64,000 bases of DNA from Nostoc sp. UHCC 0926 (GTDB lineage Bacteria > Cyanobacteriota > Cyanobacteriia > Cyanobacteriales > Nostocaceae): assembly GCF_028623165.1 (NCBI RefSeq), contig NZ_CP117768.1, positions 186,001-250,000 of the forward strand, written 5' to 3'. Positions within the stretch are counted from its first letter, which is position 1, and the number at the start of each line of letters is the position of its first letter. The notes below the pieces were generated by a model that was not told the DNA's origin, made no database searches, and was given only the letters and a program-made list of their open reading frames with translations. Positions 44,730 to 53,504 of this stretch are shown piece by piece. A program made the translations under genes and the position numbers.

Positions 44730-45524
44730 ATGACGCCTTCACAAGACGTAGATAGTGTAAACCTTCCCAACATCGACTCAGAAGAATATGGCAACTCAGA
44801 CACTGATCCTCTTGATGAGTTGCCAGATGAAGTCGAAATGTCCCTTTTCGACCACCTAGAAGAGTTGCGACAGCGTATTTTCTATTCGCTGATTGCCGTA
44901 GCGGTGGGTATTATTGGCTGTTTCTTTGCCGTTAAGCCGATTGTCCAGCTACTTGAGGTTCCAGCACAAGGAGTAAAATTTCTCCAACTTGCACCGGGAG
45001 AATATTTCTTTGTCTCCCTCAAAGTTGCAGCCTACACTGGCTTCGTACTTAGTAGTCCTTTCATTCTTTACCAGATTATCCAGTTTGTGCTTCCAGGAAT
45101 GACTCGCCGCGAACGCCGTTTACTGGGGCCTGTGGTTTTGGGTTCGAGTGTGCTGTTTGCGGGGGGATTAGTATTTGCCTATTTACTGCTTATCCCCGCA
45201 GCTTTGAAATTTTTCATCAGCTACGGAGCAGATGTAGTTGAACAACTTTGGTCAATTGATAAATATTTTGAATTTGTGCTGCTACTGTTATTCAGCACTG
45301 GTTTAGCATTTCAAATTCCCATTATCCAATTGTTGCTTGGTAATTTAAATATTGTCTCCTCTAAACGGATGGTTTCTGGTTGGCGTTACGTGATTATGGG
45401 AGCAGTGGTTTTAGGAGCCGTCCTTACACCTTCTACTGACCCCCTAACTCAAAGTCTTTTAGCGGGAGCAGTTTTAGCACTTTACTTCGGTGGTGTTGGA
45501 CTGGTTAAGCTCACAGGTAAATAA
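44730..45524 (+). CDS. tatC: Sec-independent translocase subunit TatC
   Basis: 264 residues with the six-helix TatC fold. An acidic N-terminal extension (about 1-38, [20 protein letters not shown]) precedes the conserved [18 protein letters not shown] and the [20 protein letters not shown] motif. TatC binds twin-arginine signals and exports folded proteins; in cyanobacteria it works in both thylakoid and plasma membrane. The petC gene 1 kb downstream makes a Tat substrate with MGRRQF, so the two are functionally linked. No tatA/tatB gene is adjacent. Confidence 0.93.
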   Translation: MTPSQDVDSVNLPNIDSEEYGNSDTDPLDELPDEVEMSLFDHLEELRQRIFYSLIAVAVGIIGCFFAVKPIVQLLEVPAQGVKFLQLAPGEYFFVSLKVAAYTGFVLSSPFILYQIIQFVLPGMTRRERRLLGPVVLGSSVLFAGGLVFAYLLLIPAALKFFISYGADVVEQLWSIDKYFEFVLLLLFSTGLAFQIPIIQLLLGNLNIVSSKRMVSGWRYVIMGAVVLGAVLTPSTDPLTQSLLAGAVLALYFGGVGLVKLTGK

Positions 45525-45567
45525 TGCGATCGCATTGCTTCAATTCCAAATTCCAAAAAATCTCAAC

Positions 45568-45905
45568 TTAGTTGATGAGTGCAGTTAGTAAGATCCTAAC
45601 CACTATTTCCAACTCTTCGGTCACTCGATAAAGGTTGATTGCTTGCTCAATATGCTGTGTCTGTCGATATAATCTGCCAAATTGCCAAACATTACCTGTT
45701 GTTACTGCTGCTAATATTTCTGTTTGAGTGGAATCAGTCCAGCGATCAAGAGCTATCATCTCAGTTGCCAGTTGTGTAAATCCCCTATTTATATCTGCTT
45801 GCTTGGCTTCAATCACAATTAAATTAGTTTCTGTTCTGAGGAAATAATCAAAATTACCTTGAAGTCGATTATCAACTTTGATAGTGTATTCAATTCGTAA
45901 TTTGG
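45568..45905 (-). pseudogene. Truncated PD-(D/E)XK-like cyanobacterial protein
   Basis: The frame reads KLRIEYTIKVDNRLQGNFDY, FLRTETNLIVIEAKQADINR, GFTQLATEMIALDRWTDSTQ and on to a stop at 45568. D in GNFDYF and E-x-K in VIEAKQAD give the D...ExK nuclease core, as in cyanobacterial proteins of about 200 residues I know only as conserved hypotheticals. Upstream the frame is closed by a TAA with no start codon before GTG at 45816, so the N-terminal half is missing. It reads as a remnant; the GTG could still allow an 82-residue product. Confidence 0.65.
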
Positions 45906-46010
45906 ATTATTTTGGCTCCTTTTATTGGACTGATGCTCTAGTAGCAATGCGGTATTTTTGTATAAAAAACACTGTGATTACTCAGAAATTTATGTTAATG
46001 CAATAGCAGG

Positions 46011-46319
46011 TCATAATATCCATTCCGAAGAGCGTCCACCCAAATCTAGAGGAATACTAACAGCTTTGCCGAGTCGGGGGCGATCGCGTGTTTGGGCAAT
46101 AAATGTTTGTACTTGTATTGACCCACCCAAGGCATGAAGATAATTAGCAATGCTATCAAGATGCTCTTGGTACTCCGCCTCGCTCAAGGGAAAAGAAGCT
46201 TGCTCCAGGTATTTCCACATTACTTGCAAAAATATCTTTCCCTGTGCCCGCCGGAACTGGACATCGTAAGAGTATCCCCACTTATCAAGCAACATCTGGC
46301 GTAATTCCTGTCCTGTCAT
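46011..46319 (-). CDS. DUF3067 family protein
   Basis: 102 residues from the ATG at 46319 (MTGQELRQMLLDKWGYSYDV); a TTG 12 bases upstream is possible. Matches the DUF3067 family found in cyanobacteria and plastids: the LRQMLLDKWG opening, QGKIFLQVMWKYLEQ and the C-terminal GKAVSIPLDLGGRSSEWIL. Function unknown. It lies divergently beside petC in this genome, as I recall for other cyanobacteria, which hints at a link to cytochrome b6f or thylakoid biogenesis. Soluble, no signal. Confidence 0.82.
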   Translation of the reverse strand: MTGQELRQMLLDKWGYSYDVQFRRAQGKIFLQVMWKYLEQASFPLSEAEYQEHLDSIANYLHALGGSIQVQTFIAQTRDRPRLGKAVSIPLDLGGRSSEWIL

Positions 46320-46548
46320 AGCTTTTCTCAATCAGATTTTACATTTAGTTATGATGTTAAGTTCCGTGACTCCAGTATGATAAGGATATAAAGAAATGTA
46401 ATGCTAACAGAAAAGATGCTAAATATATCTTGGAACAGAGAAGTATGGCATCGTTGTGAGCGCTAGCATTTCGACTTAGACAAGAGTTCCTCAGGTACTA
46501 GTACTTTTGTCAAAATGCTTAACAAAATACACAAAGAGCGCGTAAATT

Positions 46549-47088
46549 ATGGCTCAATTTTCTGAATCAGCAGACGTGCCCGATATGGGGCGTCGTCAGT
46601 TCATGAATCTGCTCACTTTTGGGACTGTCACTGGAGTGGCTCTGGGTGCATTGTATCCCGTTGTCAAGTACTTTATTCCACCCGCTAGTGGTGGTGCTGG
46701 TGGCGGTGTAACGGCAAAAGACGAGCTAGGTAACGATGTTAGCGTCGCTAAATTTCTAGAAAACAGGAATGCAGGCGATCGCAACTTAGTCCAAGGACTA
46801 AAGGGAGATCCCACCTATATTGTGGTAGACAGTAAAGAGGCAATCAAAGATTATGGCATTAACGCCATCTGCACTCACTTAGGTTGTGTCGTCCCCTGGA
46901 ACGTTGCTGAGAACAAGTTTAAATGCCCTTGTCATGGTTCTCAATACGATGCAACTGGCAAGGTTGTCCGGGGTCCAGCACCTCTGTCTCTGCCTTTGGC
47001 CCATACCAATGTAAACGACGACAAAATCGTTTTGACCCCTTGGACTGAAACCGACTTCCGCACAGGTGATGCACCTTGGTGGGCTTAA
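46549..47088 (+). CDS. petC: Rieske iron-sulfur protein of cytochrome b6f
   Basis: 179 residues. The Tat-type N terminus [14 protein letters not shown] and one transmembrane helix (about 21-43) keep it anchored. The Rieske cluster ligands C108-T-H110-L-G-C113 and C126-P-C128-H129-G-S are complete. It carries electrons from plastoquinol to cytochrome f in the thylakoid. petA follows 175 bases downstream in the same direction, an arrangement typical of cyanobacteria, although two 31-base direct repeats and a heptamer array lie in the gap. Confidence 0.97.
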   Translation: MAQFSESADVPDMGRRQFMNLLTFGTVTGVALGALYPVVKYFIPPASGGAGGGVTAKDELGNDVSVAKFLENRNAGDRNLVQGLKGDPTYIVVDSKEAIKDYGINAICTHLGCVVPWNVAENKFKCPCHGSQYDATGKVVRGPAPLSLPLAHTNVNDDKIVLTPWTETDFRTGDAPWWA

Positions 47089-47094
47089 TCAGTG

Positions 47095-47156
47095 CTGTTA
47101 GCAAATAGCTATGGTTTAGCCCGTACTGTTAGCGGATAGCTATGGTTTAGCCCGTG
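47095..47156 (+). repeat. Two 31-bp direct repeats plus heptamer array
   Basis: 47095-47125 and 47126-47156 are tandem copies differing at three positions (CTGTTAGCAAATAGCTATGG type). Three ACTCCTA heptamers follow at 47195-47215. Both sit in the petC-petA gap, so they could vary without touching either protein. Confidence 0.8.
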
Positions 47157-47278
47157 CTGAGTTAAAAGTCTAGAGTCCAAAGTCTAAATTTTAGACTCCT
47201 AACTCCTAACTCCTAGCTCGCAACTTTTGAACCTCGACTGTTGACCAATCCATCAGAGAATCGTTGCCCTTATTAGAG

Positions 47279-48280
47279 ATGAGAAATGTTTTCATAACAG
47301 CGAGGTTAACTCGCAGTGCTAGAGCGATTGTAAAAACATTGCTCATAGCGATCGCTACCCTGACATTTTACTTCACCAGCGATCTAGCTCTTCCCCAATC
47401 TGCTGCTGCCTATCCCTTTTGGGCACAGCAAACCTATCCCGAAACTCCCCGCGAACCAACTGGGCGGATTGTTTGTGCCAACTGTCACCTAGCGGCCAAG
47501 CCTACAGAAGTGGAAGTTCCTCAATCGGTGCTACCTGACACTGTATTTAAAGCTGTGGTGAAAATTCCTTACGATCTCAGTGCCCAGCAGGTTGGTGCCG
47601 ATGGTTCTAAGGTTGGCTTGAACGTCGGTGCTGTACTGATGCTACCTGAAGGCTTTAAGATTGCTCCTGAAGACCGGATTTCCGAAGAACTTAAAGAAGA
47701 AATTGGCGACACTCCCTTCCAACCCTACAGCGAAGACAAAGATAACGTCGTCATCGTCGGCCCCTTACCTGGTGAACAGTATCAGGAAATCGTCTTCCCA
47801 GTTCTTTCTCCCAACCCCGCAACCGATAAAAACATCCACTTCGGTAAATATTCAGTTCACTTAGGTGCTAACCGGGGACGCGGACAAGTTTATCCTACTG
47901 GCGAAAAGAGCAACAATACTGTTTACAACGCTGACGCTACTGGCACAATTACCAAGATTGCCAAAGAGGAAGATGCAGACGGTAACGTAAAATATCTAGT
48001 CAACATCCAGCCTGAATCTGGTGATGTTGTCGTTGATACGATTCCTGTAGGGCCAGAACTGGTTGTTTCCGAAGGGCAAGCAGTTAAGACTGGTGATGCT
48101 TTGACCAGCAACCCAAATGTTGGTGGATTCGGTCAAGCAGATGCAGAAATCGTATTGCAAGACGTCTCTAGAGTCAAAGGGATGATTGCATTCATCGCTC
48201 TTGTCATGTTAGCTCAAGTTATGCTTGTGCTGAAGAAGAAGCAGGTTGAAAAAGTTCAAGCTGCTGAGATGAATTTCTAA
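47279..48280 (+). CDS. petA: Cytochrome f of the b6f complex
   Basis: 333 residues from the ATG at 47279; an earlier TTG at 47264 is less likely. Sec signal peptide (about 1-44, ending LPQSAAA) exposes Y45 of YPFWAQ, whose amino group ligates the haem in cytochrome f. The haem c site is C66-A-N-C69-H70. The large lumenal domain is followed by one C-terminal helix ([17 protein letters not shown]). Cotranscribed with petC. A terminator follows at 48306. Confidence 0.97.
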   Translation: MRNVFITARLTRSARAIVKTLLIAIATLTFYFTSDLALPQSAAAYPFWAQQTYPETPREPTGRIVCANCHLAAKPTEVEVPQSVLPDTVFKAVVKIPYDLSAQQVGADGSKVGLNVGAVLMLPEGFKIAPEDRISEELKEEIGDTPFQPYSEDKDNVVIVGPLPGEQYQEIVFPVLSPNPATDKNIHFGKYSVHLGANRGRGQVYPTGEKSNNTVYNADATGTITKIAKEEDADGNVKYLVNIQPESGDVVVDTIPVGPELVVSEGQAVKTGDALTSNPNVGGFGQADAEIVLQDVSRVKGMIAFIALVMLAQVMLVLKKKQVEKVQAAEMNF

Positions 48281-48305
48281 ATTCTTTGCTAAATCATTAC
48301 TTACG

Positions 48306-48330
48306 AGACAGGCAAGATGCCTGTCTTTTT
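48306..48330 (+). terminator. Terminator after petA
   Basis: AGACAGGC (48306-48313) pairs with GCCTGTCT (48319-48326) around AAGAT, followed by TTTTT. A clear factor-independent terminator 26 bases after the stop. Confidence 0.9.
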
Positions 48331-48941
48331 TAACGTGATTTACACGAAGTCTGGAAATTTGGGACTGTTATACTTCTTAGTTTGTGCATAAAACTTAGAG
48401 ATTTATATCCAATTTTATTCGGAATTATATGTACTTAATTAAAAATTTTATATTAACTTATAGTCTTTCTTTTCGGAATTTGTTATGTTTAATTTGTAAG
48501 TTATAACAATTAGTATATAGCCATTTTCAATTTAGTGAGGTACAGGTATGCAGACAGACCTAACCCCCTAACCCCCTTCCCGACGCGGGAAGGGGGAAAA
48601 ATTCAAAGCCTCTCTCCTTTTAGGAGAGAGGTTTGGAGAGAGGTCAAAACTGTAACTCACCCAATCGAGAACCGCTATAATAAAAATATAATTACTGACA
48701 TCACATTTCTGATGTCTAAGTATTCCATTTAAATACCGGATATTCTCATATTTAGGAATTAGCTTATGGCTATTCTGTAAAAGTTCGCTTTAGATTTATA
48801 GCAAATCCCTAAATTTATTAATGGGATATATGCTTTAGTTCCAGAGGGTGAGCAATACACCCTTTTTTTAATGTTTAGTACCTACAACTTAAAATTAGGG
48901 TTAAATTGAATCTAGCCCTAGTTGAGTTGAGATATCTGCTC
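48331..48941. other. AT-rich intergenic region with repeats
   Basis: 610 bases with no gene. A palindromic stretch (CCCCCTTCCCGACGCGGGAA, running into GGGGG) sits at about 48569-48594, followed by CTCTCTCCTTTTAGGAGAGA at about 48611-48630 and a related GGAGAGAGG. These are common interspersed palindromes. No promoter for the Uma2 gene was pinned down. Confidence 0.55.
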
Positions 48942-49628
48942 ATGACAGCCTCAGTAGAGTATATCCCTGTCACCCCAATTGAATACCCAGATGAGGACGG
49001 TAAGCCGATGGCTGAAGGTGATTTACAGCGTAAGTGTCTCGTATACGCTACCACTGTGCTGGAAATTTATTTCCAAAATCACCCAGATGTATACGTCGCT
49101 GGTAATCTATTTATTTACTACGAAAAAGGTTATCCAGAATCAGTCGTAGCCCCAGATGTATTTGTGGTGTTTGGAGTGGAAAACCGTGACAGACGCTCTT
49201 ACAAAACCTGGGAAGAAGAGAATAAAACCCCAGAGTTCGTTCTAGAGATTACCTCAAAAACTACTCGCAGCAAAGACCAAGGTGCAAAGAAAGGAATTTA
49301 CGCCTTTCTGGGAGTACGTGAATATTTTCAATATGACCCTACAGGCGATTATCTCAATCCCCAACTCCAGGGTTTACACTTGGTCGATGGGAATTATTTC
49401 CCAGTGGTAGCCAATACCTTGCCAGATGCTACAGTATCTCTACCCAGTGAAGTTTTGGGGCTAGAGTTACGTCTGGAAGCAGGAAAACTACGTTTTTACA
49501 ATCCAGCTACGGGTCAAACACTTCTAACTCATGAAGAGGAAGCAGCTGCACGACAAGCCGCAGAAGAGAAAATGCAAAGATTAGCTGCTAAACTCCGAGA
49601 ATTAAATATTGATCCAGATAGCCTTTAG
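48942..49628 (+). CDS. Uma2 family (DUF820) nuclease-fold protein 2
   Basis: 228 residues from the ATG at 48942 (MTASVEYIPVTPIEYPD). Uma2/DUF820 features: VVAPDVFVVFGVENRDR (metal aspartate), PEFVLEITSKTTRSKDQGAK (E-x-T/K core) and EYFQYDPTGDYL. The C-terminal 35 residues form a charged helix (EEEAAARQAAEEKMQRLAAK), typical of the cyanobacterial branch. Unlike the Uma2 gene at 33087, it carries no repeat insert. Function unknown; the fold is that of PD-(D/E)XK nucleases. Confidence 0.82.
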   Translation: MTASVEYIPVTPIEYPDEDGKPMAEGDLQRKCLVYATTVLEIYFQNHPDVYVAGNLFIYYEKGYPESVVAPDVFVVFGVENRDRRSYKTWEEENKTPEFVLEITSKTTRSKDQGAKKGIYAFLGVREYFQYDPTGDYLNPQLQGLHLVDGNYFPVVANTLPDATVSLPSEVLGLELRLEAGKLRFYNPATGQTLLTHEEEAAARQAAEEKMQRLAAKLRELNIDPDSL

Positions 49629-49704
49629 CTAAATCTGGCAGTGTTAAATAGGGTGAGTATGATTTACCCACGTTAATTATACTTACTGAAGTTAGACAAT
49701 AATC

Positions 49705-49902
49705 TCAAAGCTCTCCATTAATCTTACGCCTGATGATTTCCATCTGGGCTTGCATATCAGCTTCTGTCACAGGCATAGGATAGCCTTTAGAATTAGGATC
49801 ACGTTTGCTCATTAAAAAACGTAGAGCCTCAATGTCTTCGCGGTTTTCCAGGACGTAAGCTCTCAACTCTGTAAAACTCATTTGCTCATAATTCTGGTTC
49901 AT
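49705..49902 (-). CDS. DUF6887 family small protein
   Basis: 65 residues from the ATG at 49902 (MNQNYEQMSFTELRAYVLEN); the longer frame from 49923 runs inside the upstream partner. Helical, with SFTELRAYVLENREDIEALR and a conserved GYPMPVTEADMQAQM segment of the DUF6887 family as I recall it. It overlaps the end of a DUF6888 frame by 17 bases, the usual order of this pair in cyanobacteria. Small paired genes of this shape resemble toxin-antitoxin modules, but no activity is known. Confidence 0.65.
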   Translation of the reverse strand: MNQNYEQMSFTELRAYVLENREDIEALRFLMSKRDPNSKGYPMPVTEADMQAQMEIIRRKINGEL

Positions 49903-50083
49903 TAACAAAATCCCAGATTCCATTATTTAGTACAATGACTTGCAGTTCATCTCCAGCTAGGATGTAAACTTGCCCTGTTTTGTCGTCAAATCGAAATAAG
50001 CGGATGTCTTTATAAAGATTTGACAGCATTTGACAAACCCTTACACAGGCTAAAGCTTACTCTGTTGTTGGTAAAATAAACAC
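49886..50083 (-). pseudogene. DUF6888 family gene with internal stop at codon 9
   Basis: From a GTG at 50083 with nearby AGGAG, the frame reads MFILPTTE, then TAA where the family normally has a codon for Q or similar, then ALACVRVCQMLSNLYKDIRL, FRFDDKTGQVYILAGDELQV and IVLNNGIWDFVNEPEL. The stop (50057-50059) is a one-base change from CAA. A shorter 47-residue product could start at the internal ATG at 50029. Family assignment rests on the SNLYKDIRLFR...YILAGDE blocks. It is coupled to the DUF6887 gene. Confidence 0.65.
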
Positions 50084-50146
50084 TCCTGACTACTAATATA
50101 AGGTGGACAATGCCCACCTTACTGCTGTTGATTACTTTGTGTGAGA

Positions 50147-51736
50147 CTATAGGGGACGGTAGACGCGATAGTTGATTTCGGGGAAGATATTATCCATTAA
50201 CTCGACTTTTTCCAACCAACCACTATCAATTTTGCCGATTTTTACGTCTTCATAGAGCTTATTGAAGCGCATCAGGTGCGATCGCGTCCGTCTAACCGCA
50301 TAGGGTACCATTGTTCCCGTCCGCATAATAAATGCCCAGTCAGAAGATTGTGCTAATAGCAGTTCCCGCGCCGCTTGGTTGAGCGCTTTGCACCCCAATT
50401 CATCCTCTGGTTCCAAATGCGAGATTTCAATCATCCGTTCCGCGGCTTTGTGCAAATGCGGATAAATCCACGCATTCGTTTCATTCAACCAATACTCGTG
50501 GAAACCCTTGAAACCCCAACTTGACTGCGAAGGACGACAGACTTGCTGATTTGGCTGATCCCGCAAATAGTCTGCTAAATGGGTCATTGCATAGGTTCCT
50601 TGGTCATACCACGACTTGCGGAATAGGTAATCGATGAACCAGGGGCCTTCATACCACCAATGTCCAAATAACTCCGCGTCGTAGGGCGAAACTATAATTG
50701 GTGGGCGCTGCATCATAGCATAGAGATGTTCCGATTGCCTCTCTCGGTTATACATAAAATTATCAGCATGTTCTGCCGCCTTTTCTCGCGCCCAATACGG
50801 ATCGTAGAGTGCCTTATCTGATAGACCTAAGCCACGCCCCGTAATTTTGTGATACTTAATGCCCGTATTTTTCCGCTGACCATTGGGCATAATGTAGGGC
50901 TTGATATACTCATATTCTGCTTCCCAGCCCAAATCTTTGTAAAATTCTCGATATTCCGCCGCCCCAGGATAGCCCACCTCAGAAGACCATACCTGTTGGG
51001 ACGATTCATGATCTCGACCAAAGACAGCAACACCAGTTTCTGTATAAATTGGGGCATAAGTGCCAAAGCGCGGACGGGGACGGGCGTAAAGGATGCCATG
51101 CCCATCAGTCAGGAAGTAACGTAACCCGGCATCGGCTAGCATCCGCTCTAAACCTTCATAGTAGGCGCATTCAGGCAACCAAATGCCTCTGGGTGCTTGT
51201 CCAAAGGTTTGTTCGTAATGTTCGCAAGCTACCTGAATTTGCGCCCACACTGCCTCTGGATACATCTTCATCAACGGTAAATAGCCGTGGGTAGCGCCGC
51301 AAGTGATGATTTCCAGGTTGTTACTGTCTTGGAACTTCTTAAAAGCTGTAACTAAGTCACCCTTGTAGCGTTCCCATAGCTGACGCGCTTCCTTAAACTC
51401 AGTAGCGTAATATTCGGCTAAATAACGAAGATGCCCGTTATTGACATTATGTTCTGCTTCTAGTTGTATAAGTTCTTCTAGTTGAGCTAAGTGTGCGTCA
51501 TAGCGTTCTTGCAGCAGAGGATCACGAAGCATCGACACTAGAGGTGGTGTCATACTCATCGTGATTTTAAAGTCGATACCGTCTCGCTTTAAGCCTTCAA
51601 ATACTTTCAATAAAGGGATGTAGGTTTCTGTGATGGCTTCATAGAGCCATTCTTCCTCCAGCACGTAGTCACTTTCCGGGTGACGAACGAAGGGCAGATG
51701 TGCATGGAGTACAAGCGCGACGTAGCCGATAGCCAT
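50147..51736 (-). CDS. GH57 1,4-alpha-glucan branching enzyme-like protein
   Basis: 529 residues, glycoside hydrolase family 57 with a C-terminal DUF1957 helical domain. Signature blocks: HAHLPFVRHPE near the start, GIWLPECAYYEGLE with the nucleophile E near residue 189, and SPYDAELFGHWWYEGP with the acid D near residue 352. In cyanobacteria this type is annotated as an alpha-glucan branching enzyme acting on glycogen, introducing alpha-1,6 branches. Cytosolic. Gene stands alone; the 410-base upstream gap holds another promoter and repeats. Confidence 0.88.
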   Translation of the reverse strand: MAIGYVALVLHAHLPFVRHPESDYVLEEEWLYEAITETYIPLLKVFEGLKRDGIDFKITMSMTPPLVSMLRDPLLQERYDAHLAQLEELIQLEAEHNVNNGHLRYLAEYYATEFKEARQLWERYKGDLVTAFKKFQDSNNLEIITCGATHGYLPLMKMYPEAVWAQIQVACEHYEQTFGQAPRGIWLPECAYYEGLERMLADAGLRYFLTDGHGILYARPRPRFGTYAPIYTETGVAVFGRDHESSQQVWSSEVGYPGAAEYREFYKDLGWEAEYEYIKPYIMPNGQRKNTGIKYHKITGRGLGLSDKALYDPYWAREKAAEHADNFMYNRERQSEHLYAMMQRPPIIVSPYDAELFGHWWYEGPWFIDYLFRKSWYDQGTYAMTHLADYLRDQPNQQVCRPSQSSWGFKGFHEYWLNETNAWIYPHLHKAAERMIEISHLEPEDELGCKALNQAARELLLAQSSDWAFIMRTGTMVPYAVRRTRSHLMRFNKLYEDVKIGKIDSGWLEKVELMDNIFPEINYRVYRPL

Positions 51737-51942
51737 AGTGATTTTGGGGTGATACTTGTAAGTTGAAGGTTGAGAAGTTGGGCTGAAATTAACAATATTT
51801 TAAGACTTTATGGGGATCGTAAGAATAGTTTTCAATATGAGTTAAATACAGTATTTGTAAGGGCACAACAATATTGTGGCCCCACCGTGTATTGTTGTTA
51901 ACTAGTTTTGAATCTCTGTAAAACCTGTCTATTTGTTTATTG

Positions 51943-52056
51943 TATAATCCTGTACCTAAAATATTTACTCAGGTTCTAATTCCTATGGCTCGTAAGCGTT
52001 CACAAGATAGTTTTTCTGGGAAATATCCATGCTATCGTGATCAAACTTTTACATAG
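51943..52056 (+). pseudogene. Possible truncated gene start with promoter
   Basis: A near-consensus -10 (TATAAT, 51943-51948) precedes an ATG at 51985 opening a 23-codon frame (MARKRSQDSFSGKYPCYRDQ, TFT) that stops directly before a palindromic repeat mosaic (52062 on). The sequence looks like the beginning of a gene cut off by repeat insertion; I do not recognise the family. Confidence 0.25.
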
Positions 52057-52061
52057 AAGTG

Positions 52062-52135
52062 CGACGCCGATAGCGAGTCTTCTCCCAAAGAGAGACGCGT
52101 TTAGCGCAACGAGCGTCACGAGCGTCACAGCCCGT
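52062..52135. repeat. Interspersed palindromic repeat mosaic
   Basis: Contains 52072-52119, almost identical to 5321-5367, with GAGCGTCAC duplicated at its end. Lies between the small truncated frame and the end of rsgA. No gene. Confidence 0.75.
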
Positions 52136-52149
52136 AGACATCACACTCC

Positions 52150-53250
52150 TTATTCTTCATCCCGATATAACTCCTGCAAGTCCTGTAACTGAGTCTTCCG
52201 GGAAATCCGGCGATATTTTTTACTTTCTAGCTTGGGTTCGTATTGACTCTGCCCTTTGCCTTTGCTTTTTAACTTCATGGTAGATTCTGGATCGGCTTGT
52301 TGGTGCAGCTGAGTTTGACGGGCGATCGCAGCATCCAAAAATTCTAAATAATGTTCATATCGTTCCCAGTCTCCCCGCACCGCACACTCAGGCTCGTCTC
52401 GATGCAGACAATCACTAAACCGACAGCTAGCAACTGCTAATCGCTTTCTTGCTTCTGGGAAATAATGGATTAATTCTTCTGGGATACAATCCATATCCGG
52501 CTGATTAAAGCCGGGAGTGTCTGCCAGCAAACCACCGCTAGGTAACTCAAATAATTCTATATGGCGAGTGGTATGACGACCACGAGCTAGTTTGCCAGAA
52601 ACTTCTCCGACTCGCAGCTGAAGAGAGTCAATTAGCGTATTAATCAGGCTGGATTTGCCAACGCCGGAAGGCCCAGCAATTACAGTAATTTTATTGCTCA
52701 AATATCTGGCTGCTTGGTCAGTATTGATACCATCTTTGACACTGATAAATATCGGTTGATAGCCCCAACCAAGCAGGCGATCGCTAACTTGCTGCTGTTC
52801 CTGTTGTGAAATTAAATCACTTTTATTCAAGCATAAAAGTACATCCAAGCCAGTAGACTCAGCTTTAATCAGAAACCGACTTAGTTGATAAGGTTCCAAA
52901 GGTGGATCAGCGACGGCAAATACCAATAGAATTTGGTTGACATTAGCGATCGCTGGACGATCTAATTCGCTTTGGCGGGGTAAAACATCAGCGATCGCTC
53001 CTCGCCCCCCAGCCCAATCTGGCTCTTCTACCACAACGCGATCGCCTACCATTACCTGTTGCCCGATTTTTTTCAAGCGTGTTCTCCGGGTACAAAGTAG
53101 GAGAGGGGGATAAGGAAGATGAGGATCTTCTTCCCCCATCTCCCTCATCTCCCCATCCTCTTGATCCAGCTGTACTCGGTAAAAATTAGCCTGTACAGCC
53201 AGCACCGTACCCAATAACTGTCCAGTTACGGCAAAATTTTCCCCTGTCAT
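52150..53250 (-). CDS. rsgA: Ribosome small subunit-dependent GTPase RsgA
   Basis: 366 residues, OB fold then circularly permuted GTPase. G4 NKSDL, G1 GPSGVGKSS, G3 DTPGF (LADTPGFNQ) appear in the permuted order. The C-terminal zinc motif CRFSDCLHRDEPECAV is complete. RsgA matures the 30S subunit. An insert of about 22 residues (GEMREMGEEDPHLPYPP) within the N-terminal OB domain, between YRVQLDQ and LLLCTRR, is coded by a purine-rich palindromic repeat. Overlaps tusA by 4 bases; operon tusA-rsgA downstream of dnaJ. Confidence 0.93.
   Translation of the reverse strand: MTGENFAVTGQLLGTVLAVQANFYRVQLDQEDGEMREMGEEDPHLPYPPLLLCTRRTRLKKIGQQVMVGDRVVVEEPDWAGGRGAIADVLPRQSELDRPAIANVNQILLVFAVADPPLEPYQLSRFLIKAESTGLDVLLCLNKSDLISQQEQQQVSDRLLGWGYQPIFISVKDGINTDQAARYLSNKITVIAGPSGVGKSSLINTLIDSLQLRVGEVSGKLARGRHTTRHIELFELPSGGLLADTPGFNQPDMDCIPEELIHYFPEARKRLAVASCRFSDCLHRDEPECAVRGDWERYEHYLEFLDAAIARQTQLHQQADPESTMKLKSKGKGQSQYEPKLESKKYRRISRKTQLQDLQELYRDEE
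53094..53160. repeat. Purine-rich palindromic insert in rsgA
   Basis: Plus strand TAGGAGAGGGGGATAAGGAAGA runs to TCTCCCTCATCTCCCCATCC, an imperfect inverted repeat of GGGGAG-rich type. It keeps the rsgA frame. Compare 39743-39826 in the STAND gene. Confidence 0.65.
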
Positions 53251-53504
53251 TGCCCAGTAATTGGACGGCGCACTAATAGAGAAAAATAACCAGTGCAGTC
53301 TGTAATTTGTTCCACCTGATAACCTGCCATTGTCAGACTATCAGGAACTTGCTCAATCGGTTCACCAGGGTCTAGCCAGACTTCTAGCAAACCTCCCAAT
53401 GGCATTTTCTCCAGACGTAGTTTTGTCCGCACGAAATTAATTGGGCAAGGGGTGCCGCGCAAATCAAGTTGAGCATCGGGAGTTAAAACAGAAGAGGGCT
53501 TCAT
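53247..53504 (-). CDS. tusA: TusA-family sulfurtransferase
   Basis: 85 residues. The TusA signature LDLRGTPCPINFVRTK at about 13-28 contains the active cysteine of CPxN, which carries persulfide sulfur. Typical roles are tRNA thiolation or sulfur relay. The gene begins on the stop of dnaJ (shared base 53504) and its stop overlaps rsgA by 4 bases, so it is translated with both. Its place between dnaJ and rsgA is unusual enough to suggest a translation- or stress-related job. Confidence 0.82.
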   Translation of the reverse strand: MKPSSVLTPDAQLDLRGTPCPINFVRTKLRLEKMPLGGLLEVWLDPGEPIEQVPDSLTMAGYQVEQITDCTGYFSLLVRRPITGQ

